Source: Chitinophaga terrae (ex Kim and Jung 2007)
GTDB taxonomy: Bacteria; Bacteroidota; Bacteroidia; Chitinophagales; Chitinophagaceae
Assembly (NCBI RefSeq): GCF_900107795.1
Contig: NZ_FNRL01000001.1
Span: 120,544 to 184,543 of the forward strand
Length of the DNA: 64,000 nucleotides
Direction: 5' to 3'
The notes below the pieces were generated by a model, which saw nothing but the letters and a program-made list of their open reading frames with translations, was not told the DNA's origin and did no database searches. The position numbers and the translations under genes were made by a program. This document shows, one piece after another, positions 52,334 through 61,967 of the stretch. The number at the start of each line of letters is the position of its first letter. Position 1 is the stretch's first letter.

Positions 52334-52341
52334 TATCTTTG
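52334..52341 (+). promoter_or_regulatory. -7 box for the MATE gene
   Basis: TATCTTTG fits TAnnTTTG, 25 bp before the start codon at 52367. No TTTG was found at the 19-bp spacing. Confidence 0.35.
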
Positions 52342-52366
52342 CTGCCTGTACCTATTTGGACGTACT

Positions 52367-53698
52367 ATGCAGCTGGAAGTTAACTACAGGGAAATCATGA
52401 AGATTGCGGGCCCTATTTGCCTGGCCCTTATCATCCCCCAGATCAATCACATTACCAATACAGCGTTTTTAGGCCGGTTAGGAGAATTTGAGCTGGCTGC
52501 CAATGGTATTGCGGGTATCTACTACCTGGTCATGTATATGATCGCCTACGGGCTGAACAACGGGATGCAGGTACTGATAGCCCGCCGGGCGGGTCAGCAG
52601 CAGTACAGCGGGATCGGTCAGCTGTTTTCCAATGGCATACAACTGGGCCTGGTCTTTTCTTTCATCGCCATCATCATCACCTTATCTGCCGCTCCCTGGT
52701 TTTTCTCCAAAAGCCTGCACGATAAACATATTTACGAGGCAGCCGTTTCGTTTATCCGTATCCGGATCTGGGGACTGCCTTTCCTGATGCTGCTGAATAT
52801 GTCGAACGCTTTCTATATTGGCAGCGGGCACTCCAAAGTATTGGCGGCCACGTCGTTATGCCAGGAATTCACCAATATAGCGATGGATTACCTGCTGATC
52901 TTCGGGAAACTGGGCCTGCCCCAACTGGGACTGAACGGGGCCGCAGTAGCCTCCGTGATCGCGGAAGCCACAGGCTTCATAGTAGCCTTTACCATATTGT
53001 TCGCGGGGAAATATCATTTGCGGTATCAATTATTCGGATTCCTGCGGATCAGCTGGAAGGTTATCTGGAATATCCTGAATGTTTCGGCTCCGATTATCGT
53101 ACAGTTCCTGTTCAGCATCGGCAGCTGGTTTGTTTTTTTCATTTTTATTGAACACCTGGGAGAACGGCCTTTGGCGGTTTCCAATATGCTGAGGAGCATT
53201 TTCGGCCTGTTCGGTATTTTTACCTGGTCGCTGGCCGCGGCCTGCAATACAATGGTCAGCAATGTGATTGGCCAGGGAAAAAGCGAACAGGTATTCCCGG
53301 CCATCAGGAAGATCGTGGCACTTAGCCTGCTTTGCGCTGTTACCGTTTGTATCATTATTAACCTGTTCCCCTATACGTTGTTGAAGATCTATACAACGAA
53401 CAACGACCTGATAGCAGCGGCTATTCCGAGCATCCGTGTTATTTCCCTGAGCACCTTGCTGATGGCTGTATCGGCCGTGGTGCTAAGCGGGGTATTGGGC
53501 ACTGGCAATACAAGGATGAACCTTATCACCGAAATTGTTGCGGTGATCGGCTACCTGGCGTATTGCGACATCGTGATAGAACGGATGCGCAGTCCTTTGC
53601 AGTGGGCCTGGGGCGCCGACTTTATTTACTGGATCATTATCTTCCTCCTGAGCTACCTGTATCTCAGGAGCGGGAAGTGGAAAGGAAAAGAGATATAA
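52367..53698 (+). CDS. MATE-family efflux transporter
   Basis: A 443-residue inner-membrane transporter with about twelve hydrophobic segments in two similar halves, as in MATE pumps that export cationic drugs or metabolites with Na+ or H+. Typical features are MKIAGPICLALIIPQINHITNTAFLGRLG at the N-terminus, the mirrored LNVSAPIIVQFLFSIGSWFVFF at the start of the second half, and the LLNMSNAFYIGSG turn. The substrate is unknown. Single gene converging with the TPR gene (9 bp). Confidence 0.92.
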   Translation: MQLEVNYREIMKIAGPICLALIIPQINHITNTAFLGRLGEFELAANGIAGIYYLVMYMIAYGLNNGMQVLIARRAGQQQYSGIGQLFSNGIQLGLVFSFIAIIITLSAAPWFFSKSLHDKHIYEAAVSFIRIRIWGLPFLMLLNMSNAFYIGSGHSKVLAATSLCQEFTNIAMDYLLIFGKLGLPQLGLNGAAVASVIAEATGFIVAFTILFAGKYHLRYQLFGFLRISWKVIWNILNVSAPIIVQFLFSIGSWFVFFIFIEHLGERPLAVSNMLRSIFGLFGIFTWSLAAACNTMVSNVIGQGKSEQVFPAIRKIVALSLLCAVTVCIIINLFPYTLLKIYTTNNDLIAAAIPSIRVISLSTLLMAVSAVVLSGVLGTGNTRMNLITEIVAVIGYLAYCDIVIERMRSPLQWAWGADFIYWIIIFLLSYLYLRSGKWKGKEI

Positions 53699-53707
53699 GG
53701 GGGTTTG

Positions 53708-54463
53708 TTATTGAAGATCGTCCAGCATTTTTTTGCAATCTGCTTTAATGCTGGCGTCATCCTGGGTAATATTCCTGAGGGTGAGCGCTTTTTTCAGTAC
53801 TTCTATGGCTTTATCCTGCTGGTCGTTCTCTTTATAAGCCCTGGCCAGTTCGTAGTAGTTCAGGAGGAAACCGGGGTCCAGCTGCCTGGCTTTTTCGTAA
53901 TTGGCAATGGCGTTCTGCAAAGATCCATCCGGCAACCCGCCGAACAGCATTTTTGCTGCACCTCTTTCAAAGGCGTTGAGGTTCGCCACTTCGAAATTCC
54001 ATTTCCCCAGTACATGATAGGCCTGCGCCATATTAGGATTCAGTTTGATCGCCAGTTCAGCGTATTTCTTCACGTCTTTGGAGGCAGCAACTTTGTCCTT
54101 AGCCCCTGAGATCAGGGCCATACGGCCCATGGCAATGGCCATGGAGAGGTTAGACTCCGCGCTGTTAGGATTCACCTTCAGGGCTTCCTGGGCATAGCTC
54201 TTAGCCTGGTTGAAATAATTTATTTTGTCAGATTTATCTTTCTGGCGATTACCTACCCTTGCCGAAAGCTGGCTGGCCTGGTTGAGTGCATCTAGCTGGG
54301 TAGGCTGAATTTTTAAAATCTCTTTATCCTTTTGCAGTGCCTCTTCTTCTTTCATCTGCTTTTCAAGCTGTTTTGCCTCTTCCACCATTTCATTTACACT
54401 CTGAGCCTGGGTAACCAGCCCTCCTAATAACAAAAAGGCAACTGCCATGATCCGTTTCAACAT
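53708..54463 (-). CDS. Exported tetratricopeptide-repeat protein
   Basis: A 251-residue protein with a signal peptide (1-20, ending VTQAQ) and about five TPR-like helix pairs: LKIQPTQLDALNQASQLSARVG, YAQEALKVNPNSAESNLSMAIAMG, KYAELAIKLNPNMAQAYHVLGKW, NYEKARQLDPGFLLNYYELARAY and AIEVLKKALTL. TPR proteins mediate protein contacts; the partner is unknown. It is probably periplasmic. Confidence 0.9.
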   Translation of the reverse strand: MLKRIMAVAFLLLGGLVTQAQSVNEMVEEAKQLEKQMKEEEALQKDKEILKIQPTQLDALNQASQLSARVGNRQKDKSDKINYFNQAKSYAQEALKVNPNSAESNLSMAIAMGRMALISGAKDKVAASKDVKKYAELAIKLNPNMAQAYHVLGKWNFEVANLNAFERGAAKMLFGGLPDGSLQNAIANYEKARQLDPGFLLNYYELARAYKENDQQDKAIEVLKKALTLRNITQDDASIKADCKKMLDDLQ

Positions 54464-54558
54464 AGGACAGGATTTTTACAGTGAATTAATTGATTAGCTT
54501 ATATCTATAAATTTACGAAAATTACAGATGACAAACGTTATCAATACCCTAAAAAAAT

Positions 54559-54909
54559 TTAATACGATTTTTCCAGCGACACGAGGGAGTTGCGAACGCT
54601 GGCGCCCATAGGCGGGTTCATTTTGCGAAGGCTTACAACACTGTGCTGGATGGCCGGGTAGCGTTGTTTCAGTTCATCGGTGAGGGCATAGACCACTTCT
54701 TCCAGCAGCGGGCGAGGCACGGCCATTACCGCCTCGGCTATCTCGTAGATCCCTTGATAGTTAACGGTTTCGGCTAGCTGGTCTGTGTGTTGCATATCGG
54801 GGATGCGAACAGCGATATCGAGAATAAAAGTATTGCCGATAATTGTTTCCTCCGGGTATAGACCGTGATAGGCGTAGAAAGAAGCCTGTTCCAGGGCGAT
54901 AGTAAGCAT
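54559..54909 (-). CDS. folB: Dihydroneopterin aldolase
   Basis: A 116-residue folate-pathway enzyme: LEQASFYAYHGLYPEETIIGN (with the catalytic Glu and Tyr region), NYQGIYEIAEAVMAV and the ending KMNPPMGASVRNSLVSLEKSY. Length and pattern are typical of FolB. It lies 52 bp after trxB on the same strand but a terminator stands between them. Confidence 0.94.
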   Translation of the reverse strand: MLTIALEQASFYAYHGLYPEETIIGNTFILDIAVRIPDMQHTDQLAETVNYQGIYEIAEAVMAVPRPLLEEVVYALTDELKQRYPAIQHSVVSLRKMNPPMGASVRNSLVSLEKSY

Positions 54910-54921
54910 GTACAGATATTG

Positions 54922-54955
54922 AAAAGGATAACAGCCGGTTGACTGTTATCCTTTT
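54922..54955 (-). terminator. Terminator of trxB
   Basis: AAAAGGATAACAG and CTGTTATCCTTTT form a perfect 13-bp stem with an 8-nt loop. It sits between trxB and folB. Confidence 0.82.
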
Positions 54956-54961
54956 ATATTT

Positions 54962-55915
54962 TTATTGGTGTTGATGTTCTTTGGCAGAGAGATATCTTTC
55001 CGCATCCAGGGCAGCCATACAGCCGCTTCCCGCAGCGGTAACCGCTTGCCTGTAGATCTTGTCCTGTACGTCGCCGCAGGCGAAAACGCCTTCAACATTG
55101 GTGCGGGTAGATCCCGGAACGGTTATGATATAGCCTTGTTCGTCCAGCTCTACATAGTCTTTGAAGATCGCGGAGTTAGGCTGGTGACCGATAGCCACGA
55201 AGAATGCGCTTACAGCGATCTCTTTCTTTTCCTGGGTTTTGTTGTTGTAGATGCGCAGGCCTTCTACTTTGTTTTCGCCCAGCACTTCATCGGCTTCTGA
55301 ATTCCAGTAAACGATGATGTTGGAAGTTTTCAGTACGCGGTCCTGCATTACTTTGGATGCGCGCATTTCGTCGCGGCGTACCAGCATATGCACGGTGCTG
55401 CACATTTTAGAGAGGTATAATGCTTCTTCGGCAGCGGTATCGCCGGCTCCGACGATCGCTACTTCTTTACCGCGGAAGAAAAACCCGTCGCATACTGCGC
55501 AGGCAGAAACACCGCTACCGTTCAGGCGTTGCTCGGAAGGAAGTCCTAACCATTTGGCAGAAGCGCCTGTGGCGATGATGATCGCGTCGGCGGTGATTTC
55601 TTTTTCTTCGTCGATAACGACTTTATAAGGTTGTTTGCTAAAATCAACGGAAGTAGCCATTCCGTAGCGGATATCGGCGCCCATGCGGGTAGCTTGTTTT
55701 TCGAAATCCACCATCATTTCCGGGCCTTGTATGCCTTCCGGGTAGCCGGGATAGTTTTCAACTTCAGTAGTGATCGTTAACTGGCCGCCGGGTTGGATGC
55801 CCTGGTACAATACTGGTTTCAGGTTGGCTCTTGCGGCATAGATTGCGGCGGTATAGCCTGCGGGGCCTGAACCGACGATCAATAAATGCACATGCTCTTG
55901 TTGCTTGTTTTCCAT
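54962..55915 (-). CDS. trxB: Thioredoxin-disulfide reductase
   Basis: A 317-residue NADPH-dependent flavoenzyme that reduces thioredoxin. FAD site GSGPAG is at 15-20, the redox motif CAVC at 139-142, the NADPH site GAGDTAAEEA at about 155-165 and the second FAD motif FACGDVQD near residue 280. The DUF4249 gene upstream ends 16 bp before it, which is an unexpected operon partner. Confidence 0.97.
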   Translation of the reverse strand: MENKQQEHVHLLIVGSGPAGYTAAIYAARANLKPVLYQGIQPGGQLTITTEVENYPGYPEGIQGPEMMVDFEKQATRMGADIRYGMATSVDFSKQPYKVVIDEEKEITADAIIIATGASAKWLGLPSEQRLNGSGVSACAVCDGFFFRGKEVAIVGAGDTAAEEALYLSKMCSTVHMLVRRDEMRASKVMQDRVLKTSNIIVYWNSEADEVLGENKVEGLRIYNNKTQEKKEIAVSAFFVAIGHQPNSAIFKDYVELDEQGYIITVPGSTRTNVEGVFACGDVQDKIYRQAVTAAGSGCMAALDAERYLSAKEHQHQ

Positions 55916-55931
55916 ACTTTTTGCTGTATAA

Positions 55932-56819
55932 TTACTTTCGTATAAATATCTTCTTATACTTTGCCGAGTAACCGCCCCAGTAGCCTAAGGCTCCGGGGAT
56001 GTTGCCAAGGATGCGGGTTGGGGATGAAAAAGGATTACCACTTGTATTAAAGGCATAATCGACTGTACGCCAGAAATCCCAGGTTGGTTTGTCAATATTA
56101 CAAAACTTCAGGGTAATGGTGTCTCCCAGGCTGAATAATGCATAGTAGGTATCAGGATCTGGTTTCTGACTCCTGTCTATTCCAGCGTCCAGGGGAATTT
56201 CAAATGTTGTGCCGTTCACAATTCTATCATCTATGACAGATGTAATTCCCGGGTAGGTTGGTTCGCTATTCCTTTTTGTAAAATACCGTACATAACCGCT
56301 GTTGTCTGGATCGTCTGTAATCCTTGCCCACAGCCGGATCTTGGTTGTGTCCCCATTATTCAGCAATACTCTCGTGCACCAGATAGAGTCCAGCTCCATT
56401 CCTGTCAGTGGAATGGTCGTTACTGACTCGTATGTCTTATTGTCAGTTTGAATTTTCAGCGTATACTTCCCGGCTACTTTTCCTTTGAAGAAAACACCGG
56501 GTCTGCGCAGATCGGGCCTGTAGGCATAATAAGTTGCTCCCTGCGGCAAAGTAAGCCGCTGTTCCGACAACTCCATTGTCTGACTGCCATTGCTGACGGT
56601 AACAACTGCATTATGCACATAGGTATTCTCAATTATGGCAGAATCGATGCTGGAAAAATAGCTCAGGCTACGGGAGAGGATCACCTGCGGGTAGCTGTCA
56701 TTTTCTATCACTCCTTCTACTACTAATTGGGGGTCCGACGACTGTATATCAATATTGATGTCCTTTTCACAAGCTGAAAACAGGCAAACGATCAGGGAAC
56801 ATAGAGGTATCAGGCGCAT
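55932..56819 (-). CDS. DUF4249-domain lipoprotein
   Basis: About 295 residues: a lipoprotein signal with lipobox FSAC (Cys at about 16) followed by EKDINIDIQSSDPQLVVEGVIEND, then the DUF4249 pattern (HNAVVTVSNGSQTMEL, GKYTLKIQTDNKTYESVTTIPL, MELDSIWCTRVL, GYVRYFTKRN). It is related to the protein at 20684-21547 but has no TonB receptor beside it. I start at 56819 because the upstream ATG at 56864 lies inside the rpoD terminator. Sixteen bp separate it from trxB. Confidence 0.82.
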   Translation of the reverse strand: MRLIPLCSLIVCLFSACEKDINIDIQSSDPQLVVEGVIENDSYPQVILSRSLSYFSSIDSAIIENTYVHNAVVTVSNGSQTMELSEQRLTLPQGATYYAYRPDLRRPGVFFKGKVAGKYTLKIQTDNKTYESVTTIPLTGMELDSIWCTRVLLNNGDTTKIRLWARITDDPDNSGYVRYFTKRNSEPTYPGITSVIDDRIVNGTTFEIPLDAGIDRSQKPDPDTYYALFSLGDTITLKFCNIDKPTWDFWRTVDYAFNTSGNPFSSPTRILGNIPGALGYWGGYSAKYKKIFIRK

Positions 56820-56849
56820 GTATGCAAAAATAAGGGTAGTATATAAAAT

Positions 56850-56888
56850 AAGAACACCGGCCATGTATTTACCAGGCCGGTGTTCTTA
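56850..56888 (-). terminator. Terminator of rpoD
   Basis: AAGAACACCGGCC and GGCCGGTGTTCTT form a perfect 13-bp stem with a 13-nt loop; on the minus strand it is followed by a T-containing ATTTTATATAC. It lies about 100 bp past the sigma gene and excludes the 56864 start of the DUF4249 gene. Confidence 0.75.
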
Positions 56889-56987
56889 TAGAATAAAGAG
56901 GATTAGTAGAGATTATCCTGTTTAATGATTTTCTTCTATCGTTAGCAACTTCTAGGTAAAAATCAAAAAAAGTTAAATTCAGAACTA

Positions 56988-57845
56988 TTATCCCAGGTAT
57001 GATTTTAAAGCGCCGCTATAACGAGCTTTTTGCAGTCGCTTGATAGCACGTTCTTTAATTTGCCTGATCCTTTCTTTTGTCAGATCGTATTTCTGACCGA
57101 TTTGTTCGATTGTTGCGCCATTTTCACCATCCAGACCAAAATAAGCATTTACGATTTCCGCTTCGCGTGGGCTGAGAGATTTCAGGACTCTCTTAATTTC
57201 CTCACGGAGTGAATCTCTCATAACGTCGTCGTCAGTGATATCGCCACCTTCCAGCAGATCGCCCATTGCTACGTCTTCAGCCTCGTGCACAGGTGCATCC
57301 AATGACATGTGGCGGGTGTTGCTTTGGAAGATGTTGTTGATTTCTGATTCGGACATTTCCAGGATTTCTGCGAGTTCCTCGGTAGACGGTTCCCGTTCGT
57401 TTTCCTGTTCGAATGCCATGTAAGCTTTGTTAGCTTTGTTATAAGTGCCAATTTTATTTTGCGGCAGCCTTACAAGACGACCTTGTTCAGCTAACGCCTG
57501 CAGGATGGATTGGCGGATCCACCAAACTGCATAAGAGATGAATTTGAAACCTTTCGTTTCATCGAAACGTTGTGCCGCTTTGATCAAGCCGAGATTACCT
57601 TCATTAATAAGGTCGCTAAGGCTAAGGCCCTGGTGCTGATACTGCTTGGCAACAGAAACAACGAAACGTAAGTTTCCTGTAGTCAATCTTTCAAGAGCCT
57701 TTTGATCGCCCATTTTTATACGCTGCGCCAAAACGGTCTCTTCCTCAGGTGTTAACAAAGGGATCTTCGAGATTTCCTGCAGGTATTTTTCTACCGCCTG
57801 CGAATCACGATTGGTGATCTGGGTGGCAATTTTAAGTTGCCTCAT
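56988..57845 (-). CDS. rpoD: Primary RNA polymerase sigma factor
   Basis: A 285-residue group-1/2 sigma-70 of the short Bacteroidota type, which lacks the long N-terminal region 1.1 and spacer of E. coli RpoD. Region 1.2 begins at DSQAVEKYLQEI; region 2 contains GNLRFVVSVAKQYQHQGLSLSDLINEGNLGLIKAA and FISYAVWWIRQSI; region 3 KIGTYNKANKAY; region 4 TIEQIGQKYDLTKERIRQIKERAIKRL with the DNA-binding helices at about 245-270. It would recognise the TTTG-N19-TAnnTTTG promoters seen in this window. Confidence 0.96.
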   Translation of the reverse strand: MRQLKIATQITNRDSQAVEKYLQEISKIPLLTPEEETVLAQRIKMGDQKALERLTTGNLRFVVSVAKQYQHQGLSLSDLINEGNLGLIKAAQRFDETKGFKFISYAVWWIRQSILQALAEQGRLVRLPQNKIGTYNKANKAYMAFEQENEREPSTEELAEILEMSESEINNIFQSNTRHMSLDAPVHEAEDVAMGDLLEGGDITDDDVMRDSLREEIKRVLKSLSPREAEIVNAYFGLDGENGATIEQIGQKYDLTKERIRQIKERAIKRLQKARYSGALKSYLG

Positions 57846-58172
57846 ATGAAAAATTGTATTGGTTTATAAATAAATAACAGCGAAAGAAATTTTTTGTTCG
57901 ATTAAGGAAAATAATTAACTTACAAAGTTTCCCGCGCTTTATTGTTTTTTTCCGAAATAAGTCTGCAAAGATCGTGCTAACGAATCACTCTACCAAATCG
58001 TTCTTATATTTGCCAGCCATATAACAAAGTACGTTTTAATAACGAATTTTAATAGTGTTTTAGTTGTTAAAATGCTGTGCTTTATACAAATTTTAACAAT
58101 TGATAAAGAATCATTATTAAATTATCATCATCACTAATTTATTCCAGAAGCACTTGCAAATTTTTCAATAAA
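57846..58172. other. Divergent promoter region between rpoD and threonine aldolase
   Basis: A 327-bp AT-rich stretch without genes. It must hold the rpoD promoter and probably that of ltaE. No full consensus promoter, palindrome or RNA motif was identified. Confidence 0.45.
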
Positions 58173-59186
58173 ATGATTGACTTTAGAAGCGACACTTTCA
58201 CACGTCCCACCCCTGGCATGTTACAGGCGATGATCACCGCCGAAACCGGGGACGACGTTTTCGGCGAAGACCCAAGCGTGAATAAATTAGAAGCCAGGAT
58301 GGCAGACTATTTTGGCAAAGCGGCAGCCTTGTACTGCCCTTCCGGCACAATGAGCAACCAGATCGCCATTAAAGTACATACGCAACCAGGGGATGAAGTG
58401 GTTTGCAGCGACCTTGCCCATGTTTATATTTATGAAGGCGGCGGCATCGCTTTTAATGCCGGCGCACAAACCCGCCCTATAGCCGGCGACCGCGGTATGA
58501 TCACCGCAGCCCAGGTAAAAGCAGCCATCAACCCGGATGATGTGCATAAAGCACGGACCAGCCTCGTTTGCCTGGAAAATACTTCCAACAGGGGCGGCGG
58601 CTGCATCTACGACTGGCAGGAAATAGAAAAGATCGCAGCCGTTTGCCGGGAGCATGAACTGGCGCTCCACCTCGACGGAGCCAGGCTCTTTAACGCCCTG
58701 GTAGCCACCGGCCAGGACCCTAAAGCCTATGGGAAAACATTCGACACCATCTCCGTTTGCCTGAATAAAGGAATGGGCTGCCCAATGGGTTCCGTACTCC
58801 TGGGAAGCGAAACCTTTATCAAAGCCGCCCGCCGGATCCGTAAAAAACTGGGAGGAGGCCTGCGCCAGGCAGGGTTTATGGCTGCCACCGGACTCTATGC
58901 CCTTGAAAATCATATAAACAGGCTGGCAGAAGATCATGCCCATGCCCGCCAGATCGCGGATGTATTGAATACCAAATCATTCGTCAGCAACATGTTGCCT
59001 GTCGAAACCAATATCCTCATCTTCGATGTTTCCGGCAGCTATACGCCTGCTACCTTCGTTGAAGCGCTGCAAAAAGAAGGCATACTGGTAGTGGCTATCT
59101 CCCCTACCCAGATCAGGATAGTAACACATCTCGACATCACGCCCGACATGGTGGCCAAAACCTGCCAGGTGATCGCAGCGCTTTAA
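58173..59186 (+). CDS. ltaE: Low-specificity L-threonine aldolase
   Basis: A 337-residue PLP enzyme that splits threonine and allo-threonine to glycine and acetaldehyde. The N-terminal MIDFRSDTFTRPTPGM and GDDVFGEDPSVNKLE are family marks; His83 stacks on PLP, HLDGAR (166-171) contains the Asp that binds the pyridine nitrogen, and the Schiff-base Lys is 199 in CLNKGMGCPMGS. The 80-bp gap to valS has its own promoter-like box. Confidence 0.95.
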   Translation: MIDFRSDTFTRPTPGMLQAMITAETGDDVFGEDPSVNKLEARMADYFGKAAALYCPSGTMSNQIAIKVHTQPGDEVVCSDLAHVYIYEGGGIAFNAGAQTRPIAGDRGMITAAQVKAAINPDDVHKARTSLVCLENTSNRGGGCIYDWQEIEKIAAVCREHELALHLDGARLFNALVATGQDPKAYGKTFDTISVCLNKGMGCPMGSVLLGSETFIKAARRIRKKLGGGLRQAGFMAATGLYALENHINRLAEDHAHARQIADVLNTKSFVSNMLPVETNILIFDVSGSYTPATFVEALQKEGILVVAISPTQIRIVTHLDITPDMVAKTCQVIAAL

Positions 59187-59238
59187 TTTATAGCAACTCC
59201 CTTTCCCACTTTGCTAGCAACTTTTGCCGGCAATCTGT

Positions 59239-59246
59239 TATTTTTG
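59239..59246 (+). promoter_or_regulatory. -7 box for valS
   Basis: TATTTTTG fits TAnnTTTG and ends 20 bp before the start codon. The TTTG sequences upstream are not at the 19-bp spacing. Confidence 0.3.
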
Positions 59247-59266
59247 CAACCTTATATATTAATAGC

Positions 59267-61912
59267 ATGGAACTTTCGAAAAACTACCTACCTGCAACGG
59301 TTGAAGAAAAATGGTACCAACATTGGATGGACAAAGGTTATTTCCGCTCAAAACCGGATGGCCGCCAACCCTTTACTGTCGTGATCCCTCCTCCTAACGT
59401 CACCGGCGTCTTACACCTGGGCCATACTCTGAATGAAACCGTACAGGACATACTGGTACGTCGTGCGCGCATGAGCGGGTACAACGCCTGCTGGGTTCCG
59501 GGTTCCGATCACGCCTCTATCGCTACCGAAGCGAAAGTGGTAGATATGCTCAAAAGAGAAAAAGGTATCGAGAAATCACAACTCAGCAGAGAAGAGTTTT
59601 TAAAATATGCTTTCGAATGGAAAGATAAATACGGCGGCATCATCTACCACCAGATAAAAAAACTGGGCTGCAGCTGCGACTGGGACCGGGTTACCTTTAC
59701 TATGGACGATCACTACTACAAAGCAGTGATCAGGGTGTTCATTGATCTGTATAAAAAAGGCGTTATCTACCGCGGCGCCAGGATGATCAACTGGGACCCT
59801 AAAGCTAAAACCGCGTTGAGCGACGAAGAAGTAGAATACAAAGACATACAGGGTAAATTATATCATGTAAAATACCCGGTAACTGATGCTGCCGGCACAC
59901 CAACCGGAGAATTCATCACTATTGCCACCCAACGCCCTGAAACTATCATGGGCGATACTGCTATCTGCGTTCATCCGGAAGACGAAAGATATACTCACCT
60001 GAAAGGCTTCTATGTAACCGTTCCACTGGTTAACCGCCGCATTCCGGTGATCTTTGATACCTATGTAGATAAAGAATTTGGTACCGGCGCCCTGAAAGTA
60101 ACGCCGGCTCACGATATCAACGACTATAACCTGGGTCTGAAACATAACCTGGAAATTGTTGATACGCTGAACGATGATGGTACACTGAGTGAAGCTGCCG
60201 TGGTATTTGTGGGAGAAGACAGGTTTGCTGCCCGCAAAAAAGTGGTAGCCGCGCTGGAAGAAGCAGGTCAACTGGTTAAGGAGCAGGAATATACTACCCG
60301 CCTGGGTTACAGCCAACGCAACCCGGATACTGTAGTAGAACCACGTATTTCTACCCAATGGTTCGTAAAAATGGCCGAAATGGCCAAACCGGCACTGGAT
60401 GCAGTTGTGAACGGCGATGTAAGGATCCATCCGGGCGATCGCTTCCTGGCCACCTACAAATACTGGATGGAAAATGTGAAAGACTGGTGTATTTCCCGCC
60501 AGCTCTGGTGGGGACAACGCATTCCTGCCTGGTATACCTCCGACGGATCGTTTGAAGTAGCCGCTACTGCAGAAGAAGCCGTTCAGCAATTTGCCGCCCG
60601 CGGCATCCAGGTTAGCGCTGCCGATCTGACCCAGGACGAAGACTGCCTGGATACCTGGTTCAGCTCCTGGCTCTGGCCTATGGAAGTATTTAACGGTATT
60701 TCCAACCCCGGCAATGAAGATATTAACTACTACTACCCTACCTCCGTACTGGTAACGGGTCAGGATATTATCTTCTTCTGGGTTGCCCGTATGATCATGG
60801 CCGGCCTGGAATACAAACAAACAAAACCATTCAGCGATGTTTACTTCACCGGGATGGTGCGCGATAAACAAGGCAGAAAAATGAGTAAGCAACTGGGTAA
60901 CTCGCCCGACCTGCTTGAACTCATTCACGAATTCGGAGCTGATGCGGTTCGTTTCGGTATCATGATCTCATCTCCTGCCGGTAACGACCTGTTATATGAT
61001 AACGCCAGCTGTGAGCAGGGCCGTAATTTCAATAATAAGATGTGGAATGCGCTGAAACTGATCAAGATGTGGGAACAGCGCCAGGAAGTGGATAACACAG
61101 ACGCCAACGGGCATTTTGCTGTCAAATGGTTTGAAAGCCGCCTGAACCAGGTGCAACAGGAAGTAGCTGCACTGCACCAGGACTTCCGTTTGAGCGAAGG
61201 CCTGAAAGCGCTTTACAGCCTGATCTGGGACGATTTCTGCAGCTGGTACCTGGAGTGGATCAAACCTGGTTTTGAACAACCAATTTCCGCTGCTGTATAT
61301 CGCAAAACCATTTACTTCTTTGAGCAGTTGATGCAATTGCTTCACCCTTATATGCCTTTCATCACAGAAGAGATCTACCAGTTGCTGGATAACAGGGCGG
61401 CAGATGATTCACTGATGATGAAGCAGTTCACTTCCCCTGCACAACCGGTTCACAGCGTCCTGGTTGAAGGCGCCCTGGCTAAAGAAGTGATCACCAGCAT
61501 CCGCGATGCACGTAATAAAAACCAGATCAAACCTAAAGACCAGGTTGTACTGCATATAGAAACAAAGCACCAGCATGCATTTGCACAAATTGAAAACATC
61601 CTGGCCAAACAGGTGAATGCCAAGACTATCAATTTTGTACAGGAACCGGTACCGGGTTGCATCAACCTGGTGATCCAGAAAGATAAATTCTATATTGAAA
61701 CAGAAACAGCGCTGGATACTTCCGCTCAGAAAGCAACCCTGCTGAAAGACCTGGATTACCTGAAAGGCTTCCTCGTATCAGTAGAGAAAAAGCTTTCCAA
61801 CGAACGTTTTGTACAGAATGCCAAACCGGAAGCTGTTGAGGCGGAGCGTCGCAAGAAATCGGATGCCGAAGCCAAAATCGCTGCCATAGAGGAAAGTTTA
61901 AAATCCTTATAA
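59267..61912 (+). CDS. valS: Valyl-tRNA synthetase
   Basis: An 881-residue class-I synthetase. HLGH (the HIGH motif) is at 50-53 within PPPNVTGVLHLGH, and KMSKQ at 538-542 within GRKMSKQLGNSPD. The editing domain (about 200-330, TQRPETIMGDTAI), the catalytic EDCLDTWFSSWLWP block, the anticodon-binding domain and a C-terminal coiled coil (about 815-881) follow in the usual order. Single gene with a perfect terminator. Confidence 0.98.
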   Translation: MELSKNYLPATVEEKWYQHWMDKGYFRSKPDGRQPFTVVIPPPNVTGVLHLGHTLNETVQDILVRRARMSGYNACWVPGSDHASIATEAKVVDMLKREKGIEKSQLSREEFLKYAFEWKDKYGGIIYHQIKKLGCSCDWDRVTFTMDDHYYKAVIRVFIDLYKKGVIYRGARMINWDPKAKTALSDEEVEYKDIQGKLYHVKYPVTDAAGTPTGEFITIATQRPETIMGDTAICVHPEDERYTHLKGFYVTVPLVNRRIPVIFDTYVDKEFGTGALKVTPAHDINDYNLGLKHNLEIVDTLNDDGTLSEAAVVFVGEDRFAARKKVVAALEEAGQLVKEQEYTTRLGYSQRNPDTVVEPRISTQWFVKMAEMAKPALDAVVNGDVRIHPGDRFLATYKYWMENVKDWCISRQLWWGQRIPAWYTSDGSFEVAATAEEAVQQFAARGIQVSAADLTQDEDCLDTWFSSWLWPMEVFNGISNPGNEDINYYYPTSVLVTGQDIIFFWVARMIMAGLEYKQTKPFSDVYFTGMVRDKQGRKMSKQLGNSPDLLELIHEFGADAVRFGIMISSPAGNDLLYDNASCEQGRNFNNKMWNALKLIKMWEQRQEVDNTDANGHFAVKWFESRLNQVQQEVAALHQDFRLSEGLKALYSLIWDDFCSWYLEWIKPGFEQPISAAVYRKTIYFFEQLMQLLHPYMPFITEEIYQLLDNRAADDSLMMKQFTSPAQPVHSVLVEGALAKEVITSIRDARNKNQIKPKDQVVLHIETKHQHAFAQIENILAKQVNAKTINFVQEPVPGCINLVIQKDKFYIETETALDTSAQKATLLKDLDYLKGFLVSVEKKLSNERFVQNAKPEAVEAERRKKSDAEAKIAAIEESLKSL

Positions 61913-61917
61913 TTTTT

Positions 61918-61951
61918 AAGATCGCCCGGCGTTACTATACCGGGCGATCTT
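61918..61951 (+). terminator. Terminator of valS
   Basis: AAGATCGCCCGG and CCGGGCGATCTT form a perfect 12-bp stem with a 10-nt loop, followed by ATATCC, so the T run is short. Confidence 0.75.
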
Positions 61952-61967
61952 ATATCCCCATATCATC

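Noticed and set aside
59858..60928. 356-codon minus-strand open frame inside valS
   Set aside because: It lies fully antisense to a strongly conserved synthetase and has no family features; GC-rich coding DNA often leaves such shadows.
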